Shown here: in pieces, positions 19,882 to 28,475 of the stretch | How the letters are laid out: every line of letters begins with the position of its first letter | Numbering within the stretch: the stretch's first letter is position 1 | NCBI RefSeq assembly: GCF_007197775.1 | Contig: NZ_CP041638.1 | Location: 2,728,001 to 2,792,000 of the forward strand | Source: Thalassotalea sp. PS06 | GTDB lineage: Bacteria > Pseudomonadota > Gammaproteobacteria > Enterobacterales > Alteromonadaceae | Direction of reading: 5' to 3' | DNA length: 64,000 nt | The notes under the pieces: model-generated | The model's input: only the letters and a program-made list of their open reading frames with translations | Told to the model about the DNA's origin: nothing | Databases searched by the model: none | Program-made: the position numbers and the translations under genes

Positions 19882-20016
19882 TGCACATGGATGTGCTTAC
19901 ATCGAATCGATTCATGGAAGAATATTCATTCGATGCCTTCCTTTATAGGAAGGAGAATTAAGTCGCATTCGCTTAACTCTCATTTGCTTGCAGGCCTTGC
20001 CCGAAGCAGGATGCGC

Positions 20017-20044
20017 ATTCTACGCCATCCAGTTTTGATGTCAA
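20017..20044 (-). promoter_or_regulatory. rRNA operon promoter P2 (proximal)
   Basis: On the minus strand TTGACA (20044-20039), a 16-base spacer and TAGAAT (20022-20017) are followed by a GC-rich discriminator GCGCATCC. An A/T-rich stretch just upstream could be an UP element. The 16-bp spacer and GC discriminator are typical of growth-rate and stringently controlled rRNA promoters. Confidence 0.85.
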
Positions 20045-20155
20045 CCGCTTTTCGTAAATTAATTTTAAACTAACTTTCGAAATGTTTTTGGCTTCAAAAC
20101 CCCTCCTGGCCAGTCAGTGACTTGCACTAAACATGTCCTGTGGAAGTGGTTGCGC

Positions 20156-20183
20156 ATTCTATGTATTTTTCGGTCGGCGTCAA
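20156..20183 (-). promoter_or_regulatory. rRNA operon promoter P1 (distal)
   Basis: On the minus strand TTGACG (20183-20178), 16 bases and TAGAAT (20161-20156) are followed by GCGCAACC. The upstream AATTAGTTTTTTTTCTAAAAA is a good UP-element candidate. It has the same architecture as P2, 139 bp away. Confidence 0.82.
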
Positions 20184-20270
20184 CACCTATTTTTAGAAAA
20201 AAAACTAATTAATGTTTGTTCGAACAAAAACTGTACACAGCTAACTTCCTGTTAACGGATTATTCAACTT

Positions 20271-20373
20271 ATACCATTTCATTAATATAGAATGACTATA
20301 TCAATAAAATCTATGTTGTAACTGAACCTCTGCCCTAACTCTGAGTTGTGCACAAACTTAGTGTGATTGGCAT
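20271..20373 (+). repeat. MITE-like repeat, internally shortened copy
   Basis: Positions 20277-20373 match 27009-27105 at 94 of 97 bases. The left end ATACCATTTCATTAA resembles the left terminus of the longer copy (ATACCAATCCCATTAA), and the right end is GTGTGATTGGCAT. The roughly 160-bp interior of the longer copy is missing here. No coding potential. Confidence 0.88.
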
Positions 20374-20491
20374 TATGATCGCAAAGTTGCCTTTAATTAA
20401 CGATTTTGGAATTATTAGACAAAGTTTGATATAAAGAAAGCACTAGCCAATGGCTAGCCTATAGTTAACTTTAAAAATAAGAAATCATCCT

Positions 20492-20932
20492 ATGGATACA
20501 GTAAAAAAACTAATCCCGTCGTTATTAGTATTCAGCGTATTTTCCACACAGGTAATTGCTAAAGAAGTAACCGTATATCGTTGGGTAGATAAAAATGGAC
20601 AGGTTCATTACAGCCAACACGAACCGATTGACAATGAATATGCTGAAGTGTTGATCGATACTCCTTATGGTAAGGAAAAACCTTCATTGATGGATAAGCA
20701 AATTAATCAGAACGACAGTCCAGAAGTCGTCTCTGCAAAGTTAGCTCGTCAAGCAGAAGAGAAATGTGAAAATGCGAAAAATAATTTGCGCATTTTAAAA
20801 GATTTTCCAAAGGTGAAAGTCACCGAAGAAGATGGTCAAACCCGGATTCTAACCCCTTTGGAAAAAGTTCAACAAGTTCGTTTAGCTGAAAACGAAGTTG
20901 ATGTTTATTGTAATAAGTCCTTATCTAATTAA
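20492..20932 (+). CDS. DUF4124-domain exported protein
   Basis: The 146 residues start with a signal peptide ([20 protein letters not shown] ... AKE). The mature N-terminus carries the DUF4124 signature [14 protein letters not shown] (about 29-42), common in small periplasmic proteins of gammaproteobacteria with unknown function. The rest is helical and charged with two Cys. The stop lies 12 bp inside the convergent clpB 3' end, so the two messages overlap tail to tail. The function is unknown. Confidence 0.85.
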   Translation: MDTVKKLIPSLLVFSVFSTQVIAKEVTVYRWVDKNGQVHYSQHEPIDNEYAEVLIDTPYGKEKPSLMDKQINQNDSPEVVSAKLARQAEEKCENAKNNLRILKDFPKVKVTEEDGQTRILTPLEKVQQVRLAENEVDVYCNKSLSN

Positions 20933-23491
20933 CAGTTCACCTTCATTTACATCAACAATTATGCTCGCCCCCGGCATATACTTACCAGCCAGGATCTCCT
21001 GTGCCAGAGGATTTTCAACATATTGTTGAATTGCACGCTTCAACGGACGAGCGCCAAATACCGGGTCAAACCCTGCCTCCGCTATTTTCGCCAATGCCGA
21101 TTCAGATACTTCAAGTTTCAATTGGCGTTCTTCAAGACGTTTACCAAGCAAGTCTAGTTGTATGGTTGCAATATCCTGGATTTGCTCTGCGGTTAATGGG
21201 TGGAACACAACGGTTTCATCGATACGGTTAATGAATTCCGGTTTAAAGTGCTGACCTACAACGGCCATGACCGTAGAACGCAATTGTTCATACGTAGATT
21301 CTGCTGCCATTTCCTGAATTAAATCAGAGCCAATGTTAGATGTCATAATAATTACGGTATTGCGAAAATCGACAGTTCTGCCCTGACCATCGGTTAAACG
21401 CCCGTCATCCAGCACCTGCAATAAGATATTGAATACTTCCGGGTGTGCCTTTTCAATTTCATCCAGCAATATAACCGAATAAGGCTTACGACGAACCGCT
21501 TCGGTGAGATAACCACCTTCTTCATAACCAACATAGCCCGGAGGTGCACCAATCAAACGGGCGACACTGTGCTTCTCCATAAACTCAGACATATCAATTC
21601 GAACCAGTGCATCATCACTGTCAAACATAAAATTAGCCAAAGCTTTGGTTAGCTCGGTTTTACCAACACCGGTTGGCCCTAAAAACATAAAAGAGCCAAT
21701 CGGTTTATTCGGATCGGACAATCCGGCACGAGAACGGCGAATGGCGTTGGAAACCGCTGTTACCGCCTGAGTTTGACCTATTACCCGTTTTTGAATTTGT
21801 TCTTCCATACGCAGTAACTTGTCCCGCTCACCTTCAAGCATTTTGGCAACGGGAATTCCCGTCGCTTTTGATAACACCTGGGCGATTTCAACATCGGTTA
21901 CTTTATTTTTCAAAAGCTGCATATCGACGACAGGATTTTGTTCGGCGCTTTCCAGCTGTTTAGTTAGGTCAGGAATAACACCATATTGAAGCTCGGCCAT
22001 GCGCTCAAAATCACCGCTGCGTTGCGCCACTTCAAAATCCAACTTTGCCTGTTCTAATTCGGCTTTAACATTTTGGGTGCCGTACAAAGCAGCTTTTTCA
22101 TTCTTCCAGACCTGTTCCAACTCGTCATATTGACTCTGGTTTTCGTTAATCTCCTGTTCAAGCAGCTCAAGACGTTTTTTTGAAGCGTCATCCGTTTCTT
22201 TCTCAACAACTTTCTGCTCTAGCTTTAATTGGATAAGCCGACGCTCTAAACGATCTAAGTCTTCCGGTTTGGAATCCATCTGCATGCGAATACTAGACGC
22301 GGCTTCATCGATTAAATCAATGGCTTTATCTGGTAACTGCCGATCGCTGATATATCGGTGTGAAAGGGTTGCAGCCGATACAATTGCCGGGTCGGTTATT
22401 TCTACACTGTGATGAAGCTCGTAGCGCTCTTTTAATCCACGCAAAATTGCGATGGTATCTTCCACACTTGGCTCATCGACCAGGACCTTTTGGAAGCGTC
22501 GCTCTAACGCCGCATCTTTCTCGATATATTGACGATATTCGTCAAGAGTCGTGGCACCGACACAGTGCAAATCACCCCGCGCCAACGCAGGTTTTAACAT
22601 ATTGCCTGCATCCATTGCGCCATCGGTTTTACCCGCACCAACCATAGTGTGCAATTCATCAATGAACAGGATCACCTGCCCTTCTTCTTTAGCCAATTCA
22701 TTTAGAACCGCTTTTAAACGTTCCTCAAATTCGCCTCGATATTTAGCACCGGCAATCAATGCCCCCATATCTAATGACAACACCTGTTTATTTTTAAGGC
22801 CTTCAGGCACTTCACCGTTGATAATTCGCTGCGCCAGGCCTTCGACTATCGCTGTTTTACCGACACCTGGTTGACCGATTAATACTGGGTTATTTTTAGT
22901 TCTGCGCTGTAGCACCTGAACGGTGCGACGGATCTCTTCATCACGACCGATGACGGGGTCTAATTTTCCCTGTTCTGCGCGCTCTGTTAGGTTAACCGTA
23001 TATTTTTCCAGAGCCTGACGGGTGTCCTCAGCGTTAGGATCATTGACATTCTGACCACCTCGAACCTGGTCGATAGCCTGCTTTAATGGTTTTTCTTTAA
23101 GACCTGACGACTTAAGCAAGGCGCCCAGCGGACCTTTGTCCTCAAGCGCTGCCAATAAAAACGTCTCGGACGAGATAAACTTGTCTTGCTGCTTTTGAGC
23201 AACTTTGTCACAAAGGTTCAATAGGGTTGCAAGCTGATTTGAAACCTGCACATCACCGCCACTGCCCTCAACTTTTGGGAGATCAGCAAGCATTTGGTTC
23301 AGTCGGCTGCGTAATGCCGAAACTTCTACCTGGCATTGCTTTAAAATAGACGCAACCGAACCATCACTTTGATTTAACAAAGCCACCATTAAGTGGCTAG
23401 GCTCAATGAACTGATTATCATGGCCAAGGGCCAATGATTGAGCATCGGCCAATGCTTGTTGAAACTTTTGAGTTAATTTATCTACTCGCAT
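20921..23491 (-). CDS. clpB: ATP-dependent disaggregase ClpB
   Basis: Hexameric AAA+ chaperone that works with DnaK to pull apart protein aggregates. The 856 residues match the family. The N-terminal Clp repeat domain (about 1-145) is followed by NBD1 with Walker A GQPGVGKT (about 206), then the coiled-coil M domain (about 400-520) that distinguishes ClpB from ClpA, and NBD2 with Walker A GPTGVGKT (about 605) and arginine fingers. The SD AGAGGA lies 8 bases before the ATG at 23491. pgeF lies upstream on the same strand with about a 190-bp gap. Confidence 0.98.
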   Translation of the reverse strand: MRVDKLTQKFQQALADAQSLALGHDNQFIEPSHLMVALLNQSDGSVASILKQCQVEVSALRSRLNQMLADLPKVEGSGGDVQVSNQLATLLNLCDKVAQKQQDKFISSETFLLAALEDKGPLGALLKSSGLKEKPLKQAIDQVRGGQNVNDPNAEDTRQALEKYTVNLTERAEQGKLDPVIGRDEEIRRTVQVLQRRTKNNPVLIGQPGVGKTAIVEGLAQRIINGEVPEGLKNKQVLSLDMGALIAGAKYRGEFEERLKAVLNELAKEEGQVILFIDELHTMVGAGKTDGAMDAGNMLKPALARGDLHCVGATTLDEYRQYIEKDAALERRFQKVLVDEPSVEDTIAILRGLKERYELHHSVEITDPAIVSAATLSHRYISDRQLPDKAIDLIDEAASSIRMQMDSKPEDLDRLERRLIQLKLEQKVVEKETDDASKKRLELLEQEINENQSQYDELEQVWKNEKAALYGTQNVKAELEQAKLDFEVAQRSGDFERMAELQYGVIPDLTKQLESAEQNPVVDMQLLKNKVTDVEIAQVLSKATGIPVAKMLEGERDKLLRMEEQIQKRVIGQTQAVTAVSNAIRRSRAGLSDPNKPIGSFMFLGPTGVGKTELTKALANFMFDSDDALVRIDMSEFMEKHSVARLIGAPPGYVGYEEGGYLTEAVRRKPYSVILLDEIEKAHPEVFNILLQVLDDGRLTDGQGRTVDFRNTVIIMTSNIGSDLIQEMAAESTYEQLRSTVMAVVGQHFKPEFINRIDETVVFHPLTAEQIQDIATIQLDLLGKRLEERQLKLEVSESALAKIAEAGFDPVFGARPLKRAIQQYVENPLAQEILAGKYMPGASIIVDVNEGELLIR

Positions 23492-23559
23492 TCATCAATC
23501 CTCTTAATAGATTTACTTTACCCACATTTTTGTTGTGGATAATTGATTCGATAATGTTT

Positions 23560-23588
23560 AAATAAGAACCAAAAGCTACTTTTTCAAG
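23560..23588 (-). promoter_or_regulatory. Possible heat-shock (sigma-32) promoter of clpB
   Basis: The minus strand has CTTGAAA (23588-23582), 15 bases, then CTTATTT (23566-23560). The -35 matches the sigma-32 consensus CTTGAAA; the -10 lacks the usual CCC and is weak. A short CCACA/TGTGG hairpin lies between it and the start. clpB is normally a sigma-32 gene, which raises the prior. Confidence 0.45.
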
Positions 23589-23683
23589 AGCGATTAAAGA
23601 GTTTTTAACGAGAGATTAATAAAAACTTAGGTGGGATTTAGAGGATAAACTGCAAAGTCGCAGGAAAAGCATCAGGCTTCGGG

Positions 23684-24439
23684 CTAGCCATTTATGGCGA
23701 TAACCGAGGCCATCCGCCCGGTTTTGCCGTCACGACGATAGGAGAAGAAAGACTGAGGATTGGAAACCGTACAGTAAGGACTTCGCGCGATACGGTGGAT
23801 ACCCAATCGCTGTAAATTGTTTATGGCTAATTGCGGCAGATCGGCGAGAAATTTGCCCTCAGCAACAGCGCTAAAACAGGTATCATTTTCCCGACTTACC
23901 TGAAGAAACGCTTTACGAACCTCAGCGCCAACTTCAAACTTTTGGTTACCAATGCAAGGACCTAACCAGGCATGAATATGCTCAGGAGCGCCATCAAACT
24001 TATCCAGAGTTTTATCGACAATGCCCGCAGCCAATGGCCGCCAACCGGCATGGATAGCGGCAATTTCATCACCATTTTCACTGGCTAACAAAATTGGCAG
24101 GCAATCGGCAGTCAGTATCGCTATTGGTTGATTTTGAAGACGGGTATATACCGCATCCCCCGTCAATGGTGATTGAGAATATGCCGTTAGCTCTACTACC
24201 TCATCGCCATGGATCTGATTCAACCATTGGACGGGGTCACCAAAATATTTTTCGCTAAGCAGTTGCCGATTTTTTTCAACACTCTCTCTATCATCACCGA
24301 CATGACCACCCAAGTTTAACGAGTCAAATGGCGACTGACTGTAGCCGCCGGTTCGGGTGGTACTATGGGCAACAATGTTCCCCTGACCAGATTCGGCAAT
24401 CGAGAAAATCGGTTCAAGATTGTGATTGTTGATAAACAA
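23684..24439 (-). CDS. pgeF: YfiH/PgeF multicopper-type laccase-domain protein (peptidoglycan editing / purine nucleoside phosphorylase family)
   Basis: Members of this family (YfiH, DUF152) have been described as polyphenol oxidases, purine nucleoside phosphorylases and, in E. coli, as a peptidoglycan editing factor removing misplaced L-Ser. The 251 residues contain HSTTRTGGYSQSPFDSLNLG, QIHGDEV, TADCLPILL with the metal-site Cys, and AAIHAGWRPLAAGI with the His. The start is a TTG at 24439 with SD AAAGGA; the nearby ATG at 24446 is out of frame. It is 23 bp downstream of rluD, the usual neighbour. Confidence 0.92.
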   Translation of the reverse strand: MFINNHNLEPIFSIAESGQGNIVAHSTTRTGGYSQSPFDSLNLGGHVGDDRESVEKNRQLLSEKYFGDPVQWLNQIHGDEVVELTAYSQSPLTGDAVYTRLQNQPIAILTADCLPILLASENGDEIAAIHAGWRPLAAGIVDKTLDKFDGAPEHIHAWLGPCIGNQKFEVGAEVRKAFLQVSRENDTCFSAVAEGKFLADLPQLAINNLQRLGIHRIARSPYCTVSNPQSFFSYRRDGKTGRMASVIAING

Positions 24440-24462
24440 AATCCATTTCCTTTAACGCCGGG

Positions 24463-25437
24463 TTAGTACTCTTCCACTTTATTTTGCTGCGCGTCCAAAT
24501 GCAATGCATCGGCGATTTCCTGCATGTCGTCTGGAACCGGGGCATGCCAGGTCATTAGCTCACCAGTAATCGGGTGATACAAGGATAACATTGCCGCATG
24601 TAAGGCCTGACGCTTAAAATTACGGAGTAAATCACGAAGCTCTTCACTGGCATTTTTAGGGGGACGCGGGCGACCGCCATAAACAGGATCGCCGACTAAA
24701 GGATGAGTAATATGGGCCATGTGGACACGAATCTGGTGCGTGCGTCCGGTTTCAAGGCGCAATCTTAGCCGGGTATGTACCCGATATTTTTCCGCTACAC
24801 GATAATGAGTTACCGAAGGGCGTCCTGACATGGTAATTGCCATGTGAGTGCGTTTCGTCGGATGACGACCAATTGGCTCATCAACCACACCACCAGCGGT
24901 CATGATGCCATTGGCAATAGCTTCGTATTCACGGGTAATTTCGCGGTGTTGCAGGGCGTCAACCAGATTGGTTTGCGCAGCGATAGATTTGGCAACCACC
25001 ATCAAACCTGTGGTGTCTTTATCAAGGCGATGAACGATACCAGCGCGAGGCAGGTTTTCCTGATCCGGATTATGATGCAACAACGCATTAAGCACGGTAC
25101 CATCTGGATTTCCTGCGCCAGGATGGACAACCAGGCCTGCAGGTTTATTAATGACCAGAATATGTTCGTCTTCATAGACAATATTTAAATCGATATCCTG
25201 AGCCTCAAAATGTACCTCAGCTTCAATTTCCGCATCAAGGTTAATTACCTCTCCGCCATACATTTTTTCTCTGGCCTTGGTCGTAACCTCACCATTTACC
25301 CGGATATTTCCAGCCAAAATCCAATCTTTTAATCGGGATCTTGAAAATTCCGGGAACATTTGCGCAATTGTTTGATCTAAGCGTTTACCTAAACAGGATT
25401 CAGGAACGGTTTCCTGAAGTTGTATTTTCTCAGCCAT
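24463..25437 (-). CDS. rluD: 23S rRNA pseudouridine synthase RluD
   Basis: Makes pseudouridines 1911, 1915 and 1917 in helix 69 of 23S rRNA, needed for normal ribosome assembly. The 324 residues hold an S4 RNA-binding domain (about 17-75) and the RluA-type catalytic domain with GIVHRLDKDTTGLMVVAK, whose Asp is the nucleophile. Later motifs RTHQIRVHMAH and DPVYGG are present. The rluD-pgeF-clpB order on one strand and the divergent bamD reproduce E. coli. Confidence 0.96.
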   Translation of the reverse strand: MAEKIQLQETVPESCLGKRLDQTIAQMFPEFSRSRLKDWILAGNIRVNGEVTTKAREKMYGGEVINLDAEIEAEVHFEAQDIDLNIVYEDEHILVINKPAGLVVHPGAGNPDGTVLNALLHHNPDQENLPRAGIVHRLDKDTTGLMVVAKSIAAQTNLVDALQHREITREYEAIANGIMTAGGVVDEPIGRHPTKRTHMAITMSGRPSVTHYRVAEKYRVHTRLRLRLETGRTHQIRVHMAHITHPLVGDPVYGGRPRPPKNASEELRDLLRNFKRQALHAAMLSLYHPITGELMTWHAPVPDDMQEIADALHLDAQQNKVEEY

Positions 25438-25557
25438 TAAGGTCTCTATGAATTAGCACTGTGCAATACAGATTAGCTGGGTTAGAATGCAATAACTTTA
25501 TTTTACCCGCTTTGTGTCGGGCTTTCATAATTATTTTAACTGGGTCTTAGACAACCT

Positions 25558-26322
25558 ATGCAGAAGTTAGCTTTAAAAACAATATTATTAACATTAGTGG
25601 TAGGTGTTGCAGGTTGTTCCTCGGCGCCAAAAGAGGTACAGAAAGTACCAGACAAATCGGCTCAGGCTCTATATCTGGATGCCAAAAGTGCATTAGATAA
25701 TGGACTTTATCAAAAAGCGATTCCCATTCTTTCCGCTATCGATTCACGCTACCCATTTGGCGCAGTTTCGCACCAGGTGCAATTGGACTTGATTTACAGC
25801 TATTACAAAACCGGTGACACCGCTCAGGGCATCGCCTTAGTTGACCGTTTCATCCGCTTAAACCCGGGACATCAGAATATCGACTATGTGCACTATATGC
25901 GCGGTCTTATCAACCTGTCTCAGGAAGAGAATCTATTCCAGGAAATGGCCGGCATTGATCGCAGCGATCGTGATCCGACCCATGCACGTCAGGCATTCAA
26001 AGACTTTAAAATGGTGATGACTCAGTATCCAGACAGCAAGTATGCCGCAGATTCACGGGCTCGCATGGTAGCGATAAAGGCACGCCTTGCTGAGTACGAA
26101 CTTGCCGCCGCTCGTTTCTTTATGGAACGTCAGGCATATGCCGCTGCCGCAAATCGTGGTCGCTACATTGTTGAGTATTTCTCGCCAAGTGCCCAGGTAG
26201 AAGATGCATTGGTTATTATGATTGAGTGTTATCAAAAGCTAGGTCTGACGGATCTGGAGCGCAACGCCAAACAGGTGCTAGCACTCAACTACCCAGACAA
26301 TCCTTTCGTCAGTAGTTTGTAA
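25558..26322 (+). CDS. bamD: Outer-membrane assembly lipoprotein BamD
   Basis: Essential lipoprotein of the BAM complex that inserts beta-barrel proteins with BamA. The 254 residues begin with a lipoprotein signal whose lipobox is VAGC (Cys at about residue 20). Five TPR-like repeats follow (YLDAKSALDNGLYQKAIPIL; HQVQLDLIYSYYKTGDTAQG; the DPTHARQAFKDF segment and beyond). It is divergent from rluD and followed by a strong terminator. Confidence 0.96.
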   Translation: MQKLALKTILLTLVVGVAGCSSAPKEVQKVPDKSAQALYLDAKSALDNGLYQKAIPILSAIDSRYPFGAVSHQVQLDLIYSYYKTGDTAQGIALVDRFIRLNPGHQNIDYVHYMRGLINLSQEENLFQEMAGIDRSDRDPTHARQAFKDFKMVMTQYPDSKYAADSRARMVAIKARLAEYELAAARFFMERQAYAAAANRGRYIVEYFSPSAQVEDALVIMIECYQKLGLTDLERNAKQVLALNYPDNPFVSSL

Positions 26323-26340
26323 TACTTAAAGACTTAACGT

Positions 26341-26368
26341 AAAAAAGCCGGCAATGCCGGCTTTTTGT
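26341..26368. terminator. Bidirectional terminator between bamD and glnB
   Basis: AAAGCCGGC-AAT-GCCGGCTTT, with A and T runs on both sides, serves the convergent bamD and glnB genes. Confidence 0.9.
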
Positions 26369-26392
26369 TATTCTGAACCGATCTATTCGCGA

Positions 26393-26743
<351 letters not shown>

Positions 26744-26840
26744 CTATTTGCCAACATACTTTTGCTAAAGATTATCCGCAAATGTTACCAAGGTAAAGTT
26801 CGAATATCATGATCACCTTCGACTTTCTTTAGAAGCTGTT

Positions 26841-27105
26841 ATACCAATCCCATTAAATTATTGCTCACTCAGTGAGAATTTAAAGGCTTTTAGACAAGGC
26901 TTTGATTGCAGAGAATGGTTATTCCATTGTCAAAATCAGTAACGCAGGATAAACGCCTTTAAAACTCACCCGTAGGGAGTTAGTGAGAGGCCCATTTACT
27001 GCCCTATATTTCATTAATATAGAATGACTATATCAATAAAATCTATGTTGTAACTGAACCTCGGCCCTAACTCTGAGTTGTGCACAAACTTAGTGGGATT
27101 GGTAT
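26841..27105 (+). repeat. MITE-like element of 265 bp with terminal inverted repeats
   Basis: The left end ATACCAATCCCATTAA and right end TTAGTGGGATTGGTAT (CTTAGTGGGATTGGTAT) are inverted repeats. The interior has a second inverted pair: GTGAGAATTTAAAGGC near 26873 and GCCTTTAAAACTCAC near 26955. TAGAAGCT occurs just outside both ends (26830-26837 and 27106-27113), which could be a target duplication, although 3 bases intervene on the left. The right 97 bp are shared with 20277-20373. Apart from this element, 26732-27216 holds no gene. Confidence 0.85.
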
Positions 27106-27216
27106 TAGAAGCTTTCCTGGATTGTCGCAATTCTCGCCTAAACTAAGTATTAGTTAAACAAACCTAACCGGGTTCGAATGACATCCGGGCCCTTTTTACG
27201 ATATAGAGGTTTCACT

Positions 27217-27501
27217 ATGAATCATATGCGTTTTTTACTGTTGCCAATGTGTATCCTTATGGCTTCGTGCAGTTATTTCCAAAGCAGTGATCGCAAACAG
27301 GATGACTTTAATTTCGATAAAGATATGGTCACTGGCATTCGCATCGTTGAATGCACTGAACAGGATCCAAAAGGCTTTTGCATCGCTGCGAAATGTGAAG
27401 CCGATGACATTGATAATTGCGAACAATGGATCCAGGCCTGTAAGAATAATGATCTTGAAAGTAGCGGCAATGATGACGCTGCTAATTGCTCTGCCCGTTA
27501 A
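27217..27501 (+). CDS. Small Cys-rich lipoprotein of unknown function
   Basis: I do not recognise the family. The start at 27217 (MNHMRFLLLPMCILMASC) gives a typical lipoprotein signal with lipobox MASC, lipid Cys near residue 18; an in-frame ATG at 27178 would put a 13-residue tail before it. The 76-residue mature part is acidic (Asp/Glu/Asn-rich) and holds six more Cys (VECTEQ, GFCIAAKCEA, DNCEQW, QACKN, ANCSA), suggesting a disulphide-knotted periplasmic domain. nadE follows on the same strand after about 75 bp. Confidence 0.75.
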   Translation: MNHMRFLLLPMCILMASCSYFQSSDRKQDDFNFDKDMVTGIRIVECTEQDPKGFCIAAKCEADDIDNCEQWIQACKNNDLESSGNDDAANCSAR

Positions 27502-27576
27502 TTGTATTCTGCTTGTAGTCAGCAACGGATAACATTGATAAACTAGCTTTTTTTCAACGCTGTTTTGAGGTCTATC

Positions 27577-28407
27577 ATGAATCGCCAGGCAATCATTGAT
27601 GAAATGAAGGTATTGCCCGAAATCGACGTACAATTTGAAATTACGCGTCGCGTCAATTTTATTAAAGAGCAATTAGTTAAATCCGGATTGAAACATCTGT
27701 TCCTTGGCATTAGCGGTGGCATAGACTCTTCGACTTGTGGACGCTTAGCGCAACTTGCGATAAATGAATTAAATGAAGAACACGGTGGTGGTTACAAATT
27801 TATCGCTGTGCGATTACCATACAACGTTCAGGCAGACGAAGATGATGCCCAGCTAGCACTGTCTTTCATAAAGCCAAGTGAAACCTTGAGCACTAATATC
27901 ATGGCAGGTGCCGAAGGCATTCATGAAGAAGCGGTAACCGTGTTAGAGCAAAGCGGATTATTGACGGCGGATAACCATCGTCTTGATTTTTCCAAAGGTA
28001 ATGTCAAAGCCAGAACCCGAATGGTGATGCAATATCATCTGGCAGGCATTCTCGGTGGCTTAGTGATAGGTACTGATCACAGCGCTGAAAACATAACAGG
28101 CTTTTTCACCAAGTGGGGGGATGGTGCTTGTGACATAATTCCATTGTTCGGTTTAAACAAGCGCCAGGTTAGACAGCTAGCCGCGGCGTTGGGTGCTCCT
28201 GAAAAATTAATCCATAAAGCACCGACTGCAGATTTAGAAGAGCTGGAACCGGGTAAAAAGGATGAAGATGCTCTTGGCCTCACATACGACAATATCGATG
28301 ATTTTCTTGAAGGTAAGCCGGTTGACGATTCAGTCAGCAAAAAGCTAATCGATATCTATTTAAAAACCCAACACAAGCGTCAACCCATTCCAACTATCTA
28401 TGATTAA
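27577..28407 (+). CDS. nadE: Ammonia-dependent NAD synthetase
   Basis: Final step of NAD synthesis, amidating deamido-NAD with ammonia and ATP. The ATG at 27577, preceded by GAGG, gives 276 residues, as in the short ammonia-type NadE; there is no glutaminase domain. The pyrophosphatase loop is [13 protein letters not shown] (about residues 43-55). [19 protein letters not shown] and [10 protein letters not shown] are the other conserved segments. An in-frame ATG four codons earlier lacks SD support. nadB for the start of the pathway is at 8.4 kb. Confidence 0.96.
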   Translation: MNRQAIIDEMKVLPEIDVQFEITRRVNFIKEQLVKSGLKHLFLGISGGIDSSTCGRLAQLAINELNEEHGGGYKFIAVRLPYNVQADEDDAQLALSFIKPSETLSTNIMAGAEGIHEEAVTVLEQSGLLTADNHRLDFSKGNVKARTRMVMQYHLAGILGGLVIGTDHSAENITGFFTKWGDGACDIIPLFGLNKRQVRQLAAALGAPEKLIHKAPTADLEELEPGKKDEDALGLTYDNIDDFLEGKPVDDSVSKKLIDIYLKTQHKRQPIPTIYD

Positions 28408-28430
28408 CCGCTTACAGGTTAAGCAAAGAA

Positions 28431-28456
28431 AAAGCCGCATCAAATGCGGCTTTTTT
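28431..28456. terminator. Terminator between nadE and the pilin cluster
   Basis: GCCGCAT-CAA-ATGCGGC followed by TTTTTT on the plus strand and preceded by AAAAA, so it can stop nadE (plus) and the convergent pilV-like gene (minus). Confidence 0.9.
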
Positions 28457-28475
28457 GTGGCGTTATTTTGTATCA

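Noticed and set aside
24441..24446. ATG at 24446 as the pgeF start
   Set aside because: It is out of frame with the PgeF reading frame; TTG at 24439 is the only start near the SD.
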